Shown here: positions 8,197-17,350 of the stretch, piece by piece | Layout: each line of letters starts with the position of its first letter | How positions within the stretch are numbered: the first letter of the stretch is position 1 | Assembly: GCF_001921215.1 (NCBI RefSeq) | Contig: NZ_MSIF01000014.1 | Location: forward strand, 124,001 to 188,000 | Reading direction: 5' to 3' | DNA from: Actinophytocola xinjiangensis | GTDB taxonomy: Bacteria; Actinomycetota; Actinomycetes; Mycobacteriales; Pseudonocardiaceae | DNA length: 64,000 nt | Notes under the pieces: generated by a model | What the model was told of the DNA's origin: nothing | Seen by the model: the letters and a program-made list of their open reading frames with translations, nothing else | Database searches by the model: none | Program-made: the position numbers and the translations under genes

Positions 8197-8757
8197 ATGG
8201 TCGCTCCGGACGCCCACGCTCGATCCGGACCACCGGCGGAACCCGATCACACCACCACCGACCCCGACACCGGCCCCGACGCCGAGGTCGGCCGCCGGCT
8301 GGCCGGGGCGATCTTCGCTCTGGGCAAGCAACAGGCGACGCTGGGTCACAAGATGAGCCGATCGGGTGTCGACCGGTCGACGATCGTCCTGCTCAAGACG
8401 ATGGTCGCCCTGGGCCCCAGCCGATCGAGCGAGCTCGCCGCCGCGGTCCACTCCGACCCGTCGACGGTCTCCCGCCAGGTCGCGGGCCTGGTCCGCGACG
8501 GGCTGGTGGAGCGCCGCGCCGACCCGGCCGACGGCCGGGCCAGCGTGCTCGCGCCGACCACCGCCGGCGTCGAGATGCTCGAACGCCAGCGGCACCGGGT
8601 GGGAATGGCCCTGGCCAAGGTGGTCACGCAGTGGGAACCCGACGACGTGTCCCAGTTCCTCGAGTTGCTTGAGCGCTTCGTGGTCGACCACGAACGCGCG
8701 CTACCAACGATGATCAGCGAATGCGCCACAGCGCGTTCCGAAGGGGAGAAGGACTAG
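8197..8757 (+). CDS. MarR family transcriptional regulator
   Basis: A 186-residue winged-helix regulator. The N-terminal ~35 residues are a Pro/Asp-rich tail (DHTTTDPDTGPDAEVG). The MarR core follows with IVLLKTMVALGPSRSSELAAAVHSDPSTVSRQVAGLVRDGLVERRADPADGR in the usual HTH-wing order (quoted in pieces: recognition helix SDPSTVSRQVAGL, wing RADPADGRAS). ATG 8197 has a ribosome site (GGAGAAG, 8188-8194); ATG 8146 upstream would add 17 residues without one. The stop TAG directly abuts the ATG of the efflux pump, so the two are surely co-transcribed, and the regulator probably represses both in response to a pump substrate. Confidence 0.9.
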   Translation: MVAPDAHARSGPPAEPDHTTTDPDTGPDAEVGRRLAGAIFALGKQQATLGHKMSRSGVDRSTIVLLKTMVALGPSRSSELAAAVHSDPSTVSRQVAGLVRDGLVERRADPADGRASVLAPTTAGVEMLERQRHRVGMALAKVVTQWEPDDVSQFLELLERFVVDHERALPTMISECATARSEGEKD

Positions 8758-10365
8758 ATGTCGCAACCAACCTCGCGCGACGCGAGCGAGGTGAGAGGTT
8801 CGTCCGAGGGGGGACCAACCGCACTGTCGCACCGCGAGATCCTCACGGTGCTCGCCGGCCTGATCCTGGGCATGCTGCTCGCCGCCCTCGACATGACGAT
8901 CATGGCGTCGGCCACCAAGACCATCGCCGACCAGCTCCACGGCCAGACCATCCAGGCCTGGGTCACCACCGCGTACCTGATCACCTCGACCCTGTCGACC
9001 CCGTTGTACGGCAAGCTGTCCGACATCCTCGGCCGCAAACCGATGTACCTGTCCGCGATCACCCTGTTCCTGGTCGGCTCGGTGCTCTCCGGGGTCGCGG
9101 GCTCGATGTACGAACTGGCCGCGTTCCGCGCCGTGCAGGGCCTGGGCGCCGGTGGTCTGATGTCGCTGGCGCTGGCGATCATCGCCGACCTGGTGCCGCC
9201 CCGGGAACGCAGCCGCTACCAGGGCTACTTCATGGGCGTGTGGGGAATCTCCAGCGTCGCCGGTCCGGTCGTCGGCGGGTTCTTCGCCGGTGCCGGCACC
9301 TTCGCCGGGATCGACGGCTGGCGCTGGGTGTTCCTGGTGAACGTGCCGATCGGCATCGTCGCGCTGTTCGTCGTCGCGAAGTTCCTCAACGTGCCGCACA
9401 CCAGGGTCAACCACCGGGTCGACTACTGGGGCGCCGGCGCGCTCACCCTGGCACTGGTCCCGCTGCTGATCGTGGCCGAACAGGGCCGCGAATGGGGCTG
9501 GGGATCGGGAACCTCGCTGGCGATGTTCGGGATCGGCGCGGTGGGCATCGTCGCCTTCCTGCTCGTCGAACGGGCCATGGGTGACGAGGCGTTACTTCCG
9601 CTGCGGCTGTTCCGCCGCTCGGTGTTCTCGCTGACCAACCTGATCAACTTCATCATGGGTCTCGGGATGTTCGGGATGATGATGTCGCTGCCGCTGTACC
9701 TGCAGATCGTCAAGGGTGCGACACCGACCGAGTCCGGTCTGCTGACCATCCCGATGACCGCCGGCATCCTGGTCGCCTCGATGGGCAGCGGCATCCTGAT
9801 CTCCAGGACCGGCCGGTACAAGCGGTTCCCGCTCACCGGCCTGGCCGTGGTGTCGGTGTCGATGTTCCTGTTCGCGCGGATCGGGGTGGACACCGCGCTC
9901 GGCGTCACCATGCTGATCATGGGCCTGGCCGGGCTGGGCCTCGGGCTGTGCATGCAGACGCTGATCCTGGCGATCCAGAACGACGTGCCGGCCAAGGACA
10001 TGGGCGTGGCCACCTCGTCGGCGACGTTCTTCCGGTCCATCGGCGGAACCGTTGGCACGGCGGTGTTCCTGTCCATCCTGTTCACCGTCACGCTCAACAA
10101 CCTGCCGGCCGTCGGCGGTGGCGGTGGCGGTGGCGGGGTCGACCTGAACGACACGTCGTTCCTGGCGACGCTGCCGCCCGAGCAGGCGCGGCCGATCCTG
10201 GAGGCGTTCACCTCCGGGGTGAGCACGGTGTTCACCGTCGGCGGGATCGTCGTGGCCATCGGGTTCCTGCTGATGTGGTTCCTGCGCGAGGTTCCGCTCT
10301 CGGACAAGTCCGGGATCGAGCGGGCCGCCGCCGACGCGGAGGAGACCACCGCGAAGGTCCACTGA
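8758..10365 (+). CDS. DHA2-family MFS drug efflux transporter (14 TM, EmrB/QacA type)
   Basis: A 535-residue proton-coupled exporter. About 14 hydrophobic segments can be counted. DHA2 motifs are seen: motif C-like AALDMTIMASATKTIADQL after TM1, motif A as YGKLSDILGRKPMYL, QGLGAGGLMSLALAIIADLVPPRERSRYQG, and GPVVGGFFAG with WRWVFLVNVPIG. A poly-glycine stretch of eight residues (from GGT/GGC repeats near 10118-10140) sits in the last large external loop, just after FTVTLNNLPAV. The gene starts at the base after the marR stop. Substrate range cannot be predicted. A bidirectional terminator follows. Confidence 0.93.
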   Translation: MSQPTSRDASEVRGSSEGGPTALSHREILTVLAGLILGMLLAALDMTIMASATKTIADQLHGQTIQAWVTTAYLITSTLSTPLYGKLSDILGRKPMYLSAITLFLVGSVLSGVAGSMYELAAFRAVQGLGAGGLMSLALAIIADLVPPRERSRYQGYFMGVWGISSVAGPVVGGFFAGAGTFAGIDGWRWVFLVNVPIGIVALFVVAKFLNVPHTRVNHRVDYWGAGALTLALVPLLIVAEQGREWGWGSGTSLAMFGIGAVGIVAFLLVERAMGDEALLPLRLFRRSVFSLTNLINFIMGLGMFGMMMSLPLYLQIVKGATPTESGLLTIPMTAGILVASMGSGILISRTGRYKRFPLTGLAVVSVSMFLFARIGVDTALGVTMLIMGLAGLGLGLCMQTLILAIQNDVPAKDMGVATSSATFFRSIGGTVGTAVFLSILFTVTLNNLPAVGGGGGGGGVDLNDTSFLATLPPEQARPILEAFTSGVSTVFTVGGIVVAIGFLLMWFLREVPLSDKSGIERAAADAEETTAKVH

Positions 10366-10384
10366 GGACCCAGGGGAGAGGTGG

Positions 10385-10416
10385 GGCCCCGCGCCGGCAC
10401 GGCGCGGGGCCTTTCC
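10385..10416. terminator. Bidirectional terminator between efflux pump and ppa
   Basis: GGCCCCGCGCC (10385-10395) pairs perfectly with GGCGCGGGGCC (10401-10411) around GGCAC, followed by TTTCCT on the plus strand. It sits between two convergent genes and can serve both. Confidence 0.85.
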
Positions 10417-10424
10417 TCGTCCGG

Positions 10425-10922
10425 TCAGTGCACCGGCATGCCCTCGTCCTTGAGCCGCTGGTAGGAGCGGACGATCTCGGCCTCGGCCTCGGTGCGCCCG
10501 ACCCAGGTCGCGCCCTCGACGCTCTTGCCGGGCTCGAGGTCCTTGTAGACCTCGAAGAAGTGCTGGATCTCCAGGCGGTGGTACTCGGCGAGGTGGTGGA
10601 TGTCGCGCAGGTGCTCGGTGCGCGGGTCCTCGGCCGGCACGCACAGGACCTTGTCGTCGCCGCCCTTCTCGTCGGTCATCCGGAACATGCCGATGGCGCG
10701 GGACTTGATCAGGCAGCCGGGGAAGGTCGGCTCCTGGACCAGGACGAGCGCGTCCAGCGGGTCGCCGTCCTCACCGAGCGTGTTCTCGACGAAGCCGTAG
10801 TCGGCCGGGTACTGCGTGGCGGTGAAGAGGGTCCGGTCCAACCGGATGCGTCCGGTGACGTGGTCCATCTCGTACTTGTTCCGCTCCCCCTTGGGGATCT
10901 CGATCGTTACGTCGAACTCCAC
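10425..10922 (-). CDS. ppa: Inorganic pyrophosphatase
   Basis: A family I soluble pyrophosphatase, hydrolysing PPi to two phosphates in the cytoplasm. The 165-residue product is full length. Diagnostic features are the N-terminal [40 protein letters not shown] (the ExGDPxD metal site) and late [22 protein letters not shown]. It is divergent from dacB, the same pairing as in mycobacteria (Rv3628c/Rv3627c). It uses ATG 10920-10922, with AGGAGGAG some distance upstream on the minus strand. Confidence 0.97.
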   Translation of the reverse strand: MEFDVTIEIPKGERNKYEMDHVTGRIRLDRTLFTATQYPADYGFVENTLGEDGDPLDALVLVQEPTFPGCLIKSRAIGMFRMTDEKGGDDKVLCVPAEDPRTEHLRDIHHLAEYHRLEIQHFFEVYKDLEPGKSVEGATWVGRTEAEAEIVRSYQRLKDEGMPVH

Positions 10923-10999
10923 TGCGCCTCGCTCAAGTCGGCTCCTCCTGCGGTGCCATTAGTGTGATGCACCGGAGGGAATCACACCGGGGAGGGCAC

Positions 11000-13648
11000 G
11001 TGCCGCAGTCAGGGGATGGCTGGCCGACCGTCGACGACGACGGGACGCCGGTCACCGGCCCGACGGACGACTCGTCCGCTGGTCAGGCGCAGCCGGCCTG
11101 GCCAGCACCGACCGAGGCGGAACCGGACCGCCCCTGGCCGGGGGCCGACGACGATGAGCCAAGTCTCACACAGGGTGACAAGTCTCACGGGACTGAACGA
11201 GCCTGGCCGGGCGAGTCCTCGGAGGACCACTCCAGCTGGTTCGGGTCGGCCACCGACGACTCCCCGGCCGACTCGTCGGCGGACTCCCCCGCCGACGACG
11301 CGGCGCCGCCGGCAGCGGGTGACCGAGGCCTGTTCGAACCCGCCAGGACCTGGCCGTCGGCCGACGGGACACCCGCCGAACCGCCCTCCCACGACCAGTT
11401 CCGCCCCGCCAAGGACACCCCGCCCGACACCCCGCCCGACTCCCCGGCCGACGACGAACCGGCCGGCGGCGCCTACTGGGACGACTCGGCCCCGCCCGGC
11501 CCCACCGGCACCGTCGGCGACGACCGGCCCGACACCTGGGCCCCCGGCTCCGCGACGACGCGTCTCGACGAGCGCGCCGATGACGAGCGCGCCGGCGGCC
11601 GGGAAGGCCCCGACAGCCCCGGTGGGTTCCGTCCGGCGGGGGCCGGTGACGGGCCGCCGCGCTTCGATGGGCCGGCGGGGCGTGGCCCGGACAGCCCCGG
11701 TGGGTTCCGTCCGGAGAGGGCTGGTGACGGGGCCGCGCGCTTCGGTGGTCCGGCCGCGAGTGGTCGGGAGGGCCCGGACAGTCCCGGTGGGTTCCGCCCG
11801 GACGGCCCCGGTAACGGGACGGCGCGGTTCGGCGGACCCGCGGAGACCCGGGAGCGCCCGGACGGCCCCGGTGACCGGACGACCCGCTTCGGCGGCCCCG
11901 CCGACAACCCGGACAGACCGGACAGTCCTGGCGGCCTCGCCGCGCGTCTCGACGGCGACGCGCGGCCCGAGGGCGCCCACCTCTGGCCGGGACGGCTCAG
12001 GGGCGACGAGCGTTCCTGGTCCGACCCGAGGAGACCGGACCCGCCCCGACCGCCGTTCCAGCAGGGCCCGCCCGGCGAGGCGACCGTGCGCGTCCAACCG
12101 GTCCAACCCGGCCGGCAGGACCAGTGGCCACCGCCCGAACCGCCCCGCGCGGCACCGTGGCGGGTCGAGCCACGCACCGAGCCACGCGCCGAATCGCGCG
12201 CCGAGGACACCCCGCCGCCCGACGAGCCCGACACCGACGAGGACACCCCGACCCCGGGCAACCGCCGGCGGCTGGTGATCACCCTGGTCGCGGTGGTCGC
12301 CGTGCTGGGGCTGGCGGCCGGCGTCGTGTTCGGTGTGCCGGGGCTGTCGGACAAGCTCGGGATCACCGACGGCGAACCGGAGGTCGTCGTCGAGCCGCCG
12401 GCGCCGCCGGTGGAGTTCCAGCCCGGACTGCGGGCGCCCGACGGTGCCGCGCCGGCGCCCAGCGCCGCCGGGGTGCAGGCCGCGCTGGCCGGCCCGGCGT
12501 CCTCGCCGGCCCTGGGCACGCTCACCGGCGTCGTGGTCGACCCGGCCACCGGCGAGACGCTCTGGCAGGCCAGCCCGGACACGCCGCTCACCCCGGCCTC
12601 GACCGGCAAACTGCTCACCGCCGCCGCCGCGCTGCTCAGCGTCGAGCACACCGCCCAGTTCAGCACCACGGTCGTGGAGGGCGCCGAGCCCGGCTCGGTG
12701 ATCATCGTCGGCGGCGGTGACCCGACGCTGTCCTCGCTCAAGGATGGCGTCGAGTCGGTCTACCCGGGCGCCGCGCGCCTCGGTGACCTGGTCGAGCAGG
12801 TCAAGGCCGCCGGCACGCCGGTGAACTCCGTCCAGGTCGACCTGAGCCGCTTCGCCGGCGACAGCTCGGCCAGGGGCTGGCTGCCGGCCGACATCGCCGC
12901 CGGGTACATCACGCCGATCGTCCCGGCGATGCTCGACGGCGGCCGTTCGGACGCCACCGCGCAGAACGGCACCCGCACCGCGAACCCGGCCCGCGCGCTG
13001 GCCGAGGAGTTCGCCGCCCGGATCGGCGCCAGCGTGCCGACCTCCGCCGAGCAGACCGCCCCGGAGGGCGCGAAGGTCCTCGGCGAGGTCCGTTCGGCGC
13101 CGCTGGTCGAGCTGGTCGACACCATTCTGCGCACCTCCGACAACGTCCTGGCCGAGGCCATCGCCCGCGAGGTCGCGCACACCGCCGGCAAGGAGGTCTC
13201 CTTCGACGGCGGTAGCCAGGCGACGTTGGACGTGTTGCGCGACAACGGGTTCGACATCAACGGTGTGGTGCTCGCCGACGGCAGTGGACTGTCCACAGAG
13301 GACAGGGTGCCGGCCAAGCTGCTCGGCGAGATCCTCGCCGTCGCCGCCGCGCCCGACGGCGAGGACCCCCGCACCGCCAAGCTCCGCCCGCTGCTGGGCG
13401 GCCTGCCGGTCGCCGGCGGCAGCGGCACCCTCGACGACCGCTACGGCACCCAGGAAGCCGTGGCGGGCAAGGGTTACGTCCGCGCCAAGACCGGCACGCT
13501 CTCGGGCGTCAACTCCCTCGCCGGGGTCGTGCTCAACCAGGACGGCCGGGTCATGGTGTTCGCGCTGATGACCGGCGACACCGACTCCAGCGCCCGCCCC
13601 GCCCTCGACGCCATCGCCGCCACCCTGCGTGGCTGTGGTTGCGGATAG
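11000..13648 (+). CDS. dacB: D-alanyl-D-alanine carboxypeptidase/endopeptidase (PBP4, DacB) with long disordered N-terminal region
   Basis: An 882-residue membrane-anchored class C penicillin-binding protein trimming cell-wall peptides. Three parts are visible. Residues 1-420 are low-complexity Asp/Pro/Gly/Arg-rich and repetitive. A TM helix runs from about 421 to 447 (RRLVITLVAVVAVLGLAAGV). The extracytoplasmic PBP4 domain carries SxxK as STGK (Ser ~534), SxN as SDN (~713), and KTG as KTGT (~830). GTG 11000 is preferred because GGGGAGGG lies just upstream (10989-10996); in-frame GTG 10964 has none. A TAGTGT -10 box at 10960-10965 fits the shorter start. The large cytoplasmic disordered half is much longer than in most DacB proteins. 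The downstream DUF2342 gene is 56 bp away. Confidence 0.92.
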   Translation: MPQSGDGWPTVDDDGTPVTGPTDDSSAGQAQPAWPAPTEAEPDRPWPGADDDEPSLTQGDKSHGTERAWPGESSEDHSSWFGSATDDSPADSSADSPADDAAPPAAGDRGLFEPARTWPSADGTPAEPPSHDQFRPAKDTPPDTPPDSPADDEPAGGAYWDDSAPPGPTGTVGDDRPDTWAPGSATTRLDERADDERAGGREGPDSPGGFRPAGAGDGPPRFDGPAGRGPDSPGGFRPERAGDGAARFGGPAASGREGPDSPGGFRPDGPGNGTARFGGPAETRERPDGPGDRTTRFGGPADNPDRPDSPGGLAARLDGDARPEGAHLWPGRLRGDERSWSDPRRPDPPRPPFQQGPPGEATVRVQPVQPGRQDQWPPPEPPRAAPWRVEPRTEPRAESRAEDTPPPDEPDTDEDTPTPGNRRRLVITLVAVVAVLGLAAGVVFGVPGLSDKLGITDGEPEVVVEPPAPPVEFQPGLRAPDGAAPAPSAAGVQAALAGPASSPALGTLTGVVVDPATGETLWQASPDTPLTPASTGKLLTAAAALLSVEHTAQFSTTVVEGAEPGSVIIVGGGDPTLSSLKDGVESVYPGAARLGDLVEQVKAAGTPVNSVQVDLSRFAGDSSARGWLPADIAAGYITPIVPAMLDGGRSDATAQNGTRTANPARALAEEFAARIGASVPTSAEQTAPEGAKVLGEVRSAPLVELVDTILRTSDNVLAEAIAREVAHTAGKEVSFDGGSQATLDVLRDNGFDINGVVLADGSGLSTEDRVPAKLLGEILAVAAAPDGEDPRTAKLRPLLGGLPVAGGSGTLDDRYGTQEAVAGKGYVRAKTGTLSGVNSLAGVVLNQDGRVMVFALMTGDTDSSARPALDAIAATLRGCGCG
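11596..11940 (+). repeat. Imperfect in-frame repeats in the dacB disordered region
   Basis: Four to five degenerate units encode variants of PDSPGGFRP followed by GDG.ARFGGPA, with unit lengths of roughly 60-80 bp. The units GACAGCCCCGGTGGGTTCCG recur nearly unchanged. They lie wholly inside the cytoplasmic low-complexity half of DacB. Confidence 0.7.
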
Positions 13649-13691
13649 GCCACCATGGCGCCACCGTGGCGCCACCGTGCGATTCGTCCGG

Positions 13692-13697
13692 TAGCGT
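13692..13697 (+). promoter_or_regulatory. -10 box of a leaderless promoter (DUF2342 gene)
   Basis: TAGCGT ends 7 nt before GTG 13705. No ribosome site is present, so the transcript probably starts at the start codon. Confidence 0.5.
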
Positions 13698-13704
13698 CGC
13701 TGGT

Positions 13705-14784
13705 GTGAGTGCTGCCGCGGAATCGGACGAGTCGACGGGGAATCGCGAGCCTGTCGACTGGGGCATCGCCGTGGCCACCGCCAACAGACTGGTCAAACCG
13801 GGTCCGGTGGTCCCCCGCGAGGAGGCCGAACGCACCGTCGAGCAGCTGCGCGAGGTCACCGGGGTCGCCGAGAGTCACGTCCGCGAACTGACCGGCCTCG
13901 GCGCCGGGCTCCCGCTGCTGCCCGGTGACGTCGTCGACCGGCGGGGCTGGGTCGCCGCCGCCGCCGAGGGCCTGGCGGCGCTGACCGACGGCGCGTTGCC
14001 CGCCAACACGCCGAACCGGGCCATGGGCGGCGTGCTCGCCGGCAGCGCCGGGGTCCAGGCCGGCATGGTGCTCGCCTACCTCGGCAGCCGGGTACTCGGC
14101 CAGTACGACCCGTTCGGCGGCGGCGAGGGCCGGCTGCTGCTGGTCGCGCCGAACATCGTCGCCGCGCACCGCGCGCTGGACGTGCCGGGCGAGGACTTCC
14201 GGATGTGGGTCTGCCTGCACGAGTGCACCCACCGGCTCCAGTTCACCGCCGTGCCGTGGCTGCGTGACTACTTCTCCGGCGAGGTCCGCAACTTCCTCAC
14301 CGGCCTGGACGAGACGGCCAGCGGCGCCATGAACCGCCTGCCGGACATGATCAAGACCCTGCGCCGCCGCTCCGACGACGACACCACCTCCAGCGGCGGC
14401 CCGGTCGGGATCGTCGAGATGCTCCAGACCCCCGGCCAGCGCGCCGTGTTCGACCGGCTGATCGCGCTGTCCACCCTGCTGGAGGGCCACGCCGACCACG
14501 TCATGGACGCCGTGGGCCCCACCGTCGTGCCCACCGTCGCCACCATCCGCGCCCGCTTCACCGCGCGGCGGCGCGGCGGCGGCGTGCTCGACCGGATCCT
14601 GCGCACCCTGCTCGGCGTGGACGCCAAGGTGAAGCAGTACGCCGTCGGCGCCGCGTTCACCCGCCACGTCGTCGACGCTGTCGGCATGGACGGCTTCAAC
14701 GCCATCTGGACCTCGCCGGACACCCTGCCGCTGCGCGCCGAACTCGGCGACCCGGCGGCCTGGGTCGCCCGCGTCCATCCGTGA
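13705..14784 (+). CDS. Zinc-dependent metalloprotease-like protein (DUF2342, Rv3626c-type)
   Basis: A 359-residue protein of the DUF2342/zincin-like family found next to dacB and tilS throughout actinobacteria. The zinc-binding HExxH motif is HECTH at about residue 172 within FRMWVCLHECTHRLQF; EGHADHVMD further on could supply the third ligand. The family has been labelled coenzyme F420-associated, but its function is not established. Leaderless GTG 13705 is chosen on the TAGCGT box; an earlier in-frame start at 13639 would overlap the dacB end. Its stop overlaps the tilS start by 4 bp (GTGA), so the two are translationally coupled. Confidence 0.88.
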   Translation: MSAAAESDESTGNREPVDWGIAVATANRLVKPGPVVPREEAERTVEQLREVTGVAESHVRELTGLGAGLPLLPGDVVDRRGWVAAAAEGLAALTDGALPANTPNRAMGGVLAGSAGVQAGMVLAYLGSRVLGQYDPFGGGEGRLLLVAPNIVAAHRALDVPGEDFRMWVCLHECTHRLQFTAVPWLRDYFSGEVRNFLTGLDETASGAMNRLPDMIKTLRRRSDDDTTSSGGPVGIVEMLQTPGQRAVFDRLIALSTLLEGHADHVMDAVGPTVVPTVATIRARFTARRRGGGVLDRILRTLLGVDAKVKQYAVGAAFTRHVVDAVGMDGFNAIWTSPDTLPLRAELGDPAAWVARVHP

Positions 14785-15713
14785 GCCCACTCGACGACGT
14801 CCGGCGGGCCGTGCGGTCACTGCTCGACGAGGCCGGTGACCCGCCGGCCGTGGCGCTGGCCGTCTCCGGCGGGGCCGACTCGCTCGCCCTCGCCGCCGCC
14901 ACCGCCCAGCTCGCGCGACGCCGGGGCACCCACCTGCTGGGCCTGGTCGTCGACCACCGGCTCCAGCCGGGCTCGGCGACCGTCGCCGCCACCGCCGCCG
15001 GCCAGCTGCGCGACCTGGGGTGCGTCGAGGTCCGGGTGCTCGCGGTCGACGTCGACGGCCCCGGCGGGCCGGAGGCCGCCGCCCGCCGCGCCCGCTACAC
15101 CGCCTTACGCACCGCCGCGCCCGACCGTCTCGTGCTGCTCGGCCACACCCTCGACGACCAGGCCGAGACCGTGCTCCTCGGCCTCGGCCGGGGCTCCGGC
15201 CCCCGCTCCCTGGCCGGCATGCGCCGCCTCGACCCGCCGTGGGGGCGGCCGCTGCTGGGCCTGCGGCGCGCCACCACCGCCGCCGCCTGCGCCGAACTCG
15301 GGCTCGACCCGTGGCAGGACCCGCACAACGCCGACCCGTCCTACACCCGCGTCCGGCTGCGCCGCGAGGTGCTGCCGCTGCTGGAGGATGTGCTCAACGG
15401 CGGCGTCGCCCCGGCGCTGGCCAGGACCGCCGCGCAGCTGCGCGAGGACGCCGAGGCGCTCGACGCGCTCGCCGGTCAGCGGCCGGCCGGCGACGGTCCG
15501 CTGGAGGTCGCGGGCCTGGCGGGGGAGCCGCCGGCACTGCGCCGCCGCGTGCTGCGACGATGGCTCCTCGGCGCCGGTGTACGGGAACTCACCGACGCCC
15601 ACCTCCGGTCGGTCGACGCGCTGATCGGTGAGTGGCACGGACAGGGCGGTGTGTGGCTGCCCGGCGGCTTGGAGGTCAGCCGGGCACGTGGCAGGCTCGT
15701 GGTGACCGGGTGA
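14781..15713 (+). CDS. tilS: tRNA(Ile)-lysidine synthase
   Basis: TilS modifies the wobble C34 of tRNA-Ile(CAU) to lysidine so that it reads AUA; it is essential. The ATP pyrophosphatase P-loop SGGADS is at residues 29-34. [36 protein letters not shown] and [10 protein letters not shown] follow in the family order, then an [20 protein letters not shown] stretch. At 310 residues it is the short actinobacterial form with a reduced C-terminal region. One TTA leucine codon occurs (in TALRTAAP). The GTG start overlaps the upstream stop by 4 bp; hpt follows 16 bp later. Confidence 0.95.
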   Translation: MSPLDDVRRAVRSLLDEAGDPPAVALAVSGGADSLALAAATAQLARRRGTHLLGLVVDHRLQPGSATVAATAAGQLRDLGCVEVRVLAVDVDGPGGPEAAARRARYTALRTAAPDRLVLLGHTLDDQAETVLLGLGRGSGPRSLAGMRRLDPPWGRPLLGLRRATTAAACAELGLDPWQDPHNADPSYTRVRLRREVLPLLEDVLNGGVAPALARTAAQLREDAEALDALAGQRPAGDGPLEVAGLAGEPPALRRRVLRRWLLGAGVRELTDAHLRSVDALIGEWHGQGGVWLPGGLEVSRARGRLVVTG

Positions 15714-15729
15714 GTGGAGAGGGGTCCAT

Positions 15730-16284
15730 GTGTACGGCGACGACATCGCCTCCGTGCTGATTACCGAGAAGGAGATCCACGAGAAGATCGGGGAGCTGGC
15801 CAAACAGGTCTCCGACGACTACCCGGAACGCGGTGATCGCGACGACCTGGTGCTGGTCGCGGTGCTCAAGGGCGCGGTCATGTTCATGACCGACCTGTCG
15901 CGGTCGCTGACCGTGCCGGTGCAGATGGAGTTCATGGCCGTCAGCTCCTACGGCTCGGCGACCTCGTCGTCGGGGGTCGTGCGGATCCTCAAGGACCTCG
16001 ACCGGGACATCGCCGGCCGGCACGTGCTGATCGTCGAGGACATCATCGACTCCGGCCTGACACTGTCCTGGCTGCTCAAGAACCTCCAGTCGCGCAACCC
16101 CGCCTCGCTGGAGGTGTGCACGCTGCTGCGCAAGCCGGACGCGGTGAAGGTCGAGGTGCCGGTGCGCTACGTCGGCTTCGAGATCCCCAACGAGTTCGTC
16201 GTCGGCTACGGGCTGGACTTCGCGGAGCGTTATCGCGACCTGCCCTACATCGGCACGCTGGATCCCAAGGTGTACTCCTCCTGA
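15730..16284 (+). CDS. hpt: Hypoxanthine phosphoribosyltransferase
   Basis: Purine salvage: hypoxanthine or guanine plus PRPP gives IMP or GMP. The 184-residue product has the family start [20 protein letters not shown], the [14 protein letters not shown] loop, and the PRPP-binding motif [19 protein letters not shown], then a conserved [29 protein letters not shown] end (read in pieces). GTG 15730 is used; ATG 15728 overlaps it but is out of frame. It follows tilS closely as in mycobacteria. In the simplest actinobacterial order ftsH is next; here four ESX-associated genes intervene. Confidence 0.96.
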   Translation: MYGDDIASVLITEKEIHEKIGELAKQVSDDYPERGDRDDLVLVAVLKGAVMFMTDLSRSLTVPVQMEFMAVSSYGSATSSSGVVRILKDLDRDIAGRHVLIVEDIIDSGLTLSWLLKNLQSRNPASLEVCTLLRKPDAVKVEVPVRYVGFEIPNEFVVGYGLDFAERYRDLPYIGTLDPKVYSS

Positions 16285-16390
16285 CGTTGCGTCATTCGGT
16301 TCCCGGGTGTAGGGGCAGTGAGATAATCTCGACTTCGGTGGAGCGCCGCACGGAGGCGGTGTGAACCGGCCACACCATGGGGAGCATCGG

Positions 16391-16762
16391 GTGTACGAGT
16401 CAGTCGGAAGCGCCGTCACGGCGTTCAGCAGCGCCGCGGCCAGCGGCCAGGTGACCATCGAGGCCGCCGCCGCCGAGGACGCCCTCAACAAGATCACCAA
16501 GGTCAAGGACGAACTGATCACGCTCCTGCAGGGCACCAGCTTCGGCGGTGGGGGTTGGGACGTGCGGCTGGGGGCGAACCCGGTCGGCCAGGCCATGGCC
16601 AGCAAGTCCGTCGGCCGCTACGAGGGCTCCGACTCCTTCACCGCCGCGCTGCGGCTGCTGCTCGACGAGACGCAGAAGGCCGAGGAGGCCCTGCGGCGCA
16701 GCATCGACAACTACATCGAGATCGACGACGACTTCGCCGACAACTACGGGCGCCAGGCGTGA
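16391..16762 (+). CDS. Small helical protein of an ESX-associated cluster
   Basis: A 123-residue, mostly alpha-helical protein (VYESVGSAVTAFSSAAASGQ, AAAEDALNKITKVKDELITLL, LLLDETQKAEEALRRSIDNYI). Its size and helix-turn-helix layout resemble WXG100-related proteins, but the WxG turn is not canonical; only FGGGGWDVRLGANP sits in the middle. I infer an ESX-related role from the neighbours (PPE, EspG). GTG 16391 has a ribosome site (GGGGAG, 16379-16384), better than GTG 16361 ten codons upstream. Its stop overlaps the GTG of the next gene (GTGA), so coupling is likely. Confidence 0.75.
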   Translation: MYESVGSAVTAFSSAAASGQVTIEAAAAEDALNKITKVKDELITLLQGTSFGGGGWDVRLGANPVGQAMASKSVGRYEGSDSFTAALRLLLDETQKAEEALRRSIDNYIEIDDDFADNYGRQA

Positions 16763-17331
16763 CCCGTGCCGTGACGAAGGTGGCGCTGTTCCTCGGCGCC
16801 GCCGGTCTCACGGTGCTCACCGCCTGCGGGGGTGAGTCCACGGCCGGCGAGCCGGCCGCCACCGACCCACCGGCGAGCACCTCCGCCGAGGCCGGGAGTC
16901 CGCCGTCGAGCGAGGACGAGTCCGGCGACTACTCGCTGTCGGACCTGTGCGGGCTGCTCACCGCCGAGGAGGCCGAGGACATGGGCGCGGCCGCCCCGGG
17001 CCGACCGGGCAACAGCATCAGCGACGGCCACCCCATCTGCACCTGGTCGAACGAGACCTCGCTGGTCGTCCGGTTGCAGGAAGGGCGCGACCTGGCCACC
17101 GTGCGGCCCAGCGACGACGTCACCGTCACCGAGACCACCGTCGCCGGCGTGCCGGCCATCAAGGTGCGGACCGCGTCGATCAACGCCTGCGAGATCGCTG
17201 TGGAGACGGCCAGTGACAACCTCGTCGGCGCCAGCGCGGCGCCGCTGTCGGCCGGTGAGGGCAAGTACGACCCGTGTGTGGTGGCGGACGAGTTCGCGGC
17301 CATTGTCGTGCCGAGGGTCAAGGACCTGTAG
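16759..17331 (+). CDS. DUF3558-type lipoprotein
   Basis: A 190-residue predicted lipoprotein. The signal ends in a lipobox LTAC (Cys ~23 counted from GTG 16759), followed by a Ser/Pro/Thr/Glu-rich spacer. The folded part begins DLCGLLTAEEAEDMGAAAPG and includes HPICTWSNETSLVVRLQ, NACEIAVETASDNL and YDPCVVADEFAAIVVP. The four cysteines fit the DUF3558 pattern seen in actinobacteria, often beside ESX genes. Function is unknown. GTG 16759 overlaps the preceding stop; GTG 16771 is an alternative. The PPE gene follows 19 bp later. Confidence 0.82.
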   Translation: MTRAVTKVALFLGAAGLTVLTACGGESTAGEPAATDPPASTSAEAGSPPSSEDESGDYSLSDLCGLLTAEEAEDMGAAAPGRPGNSISDGHPICTWSNETSLVVRLQEGRDLATVRPSDDVTVTETTVAGVPAIKVRTASINACEIAVETASDNLVGASAAPLSAGEGKYDPCVVADEFAAIVVPRVKDL

Positions 17332-17350
17332 GGAACAAAGGGGGAGCGCC

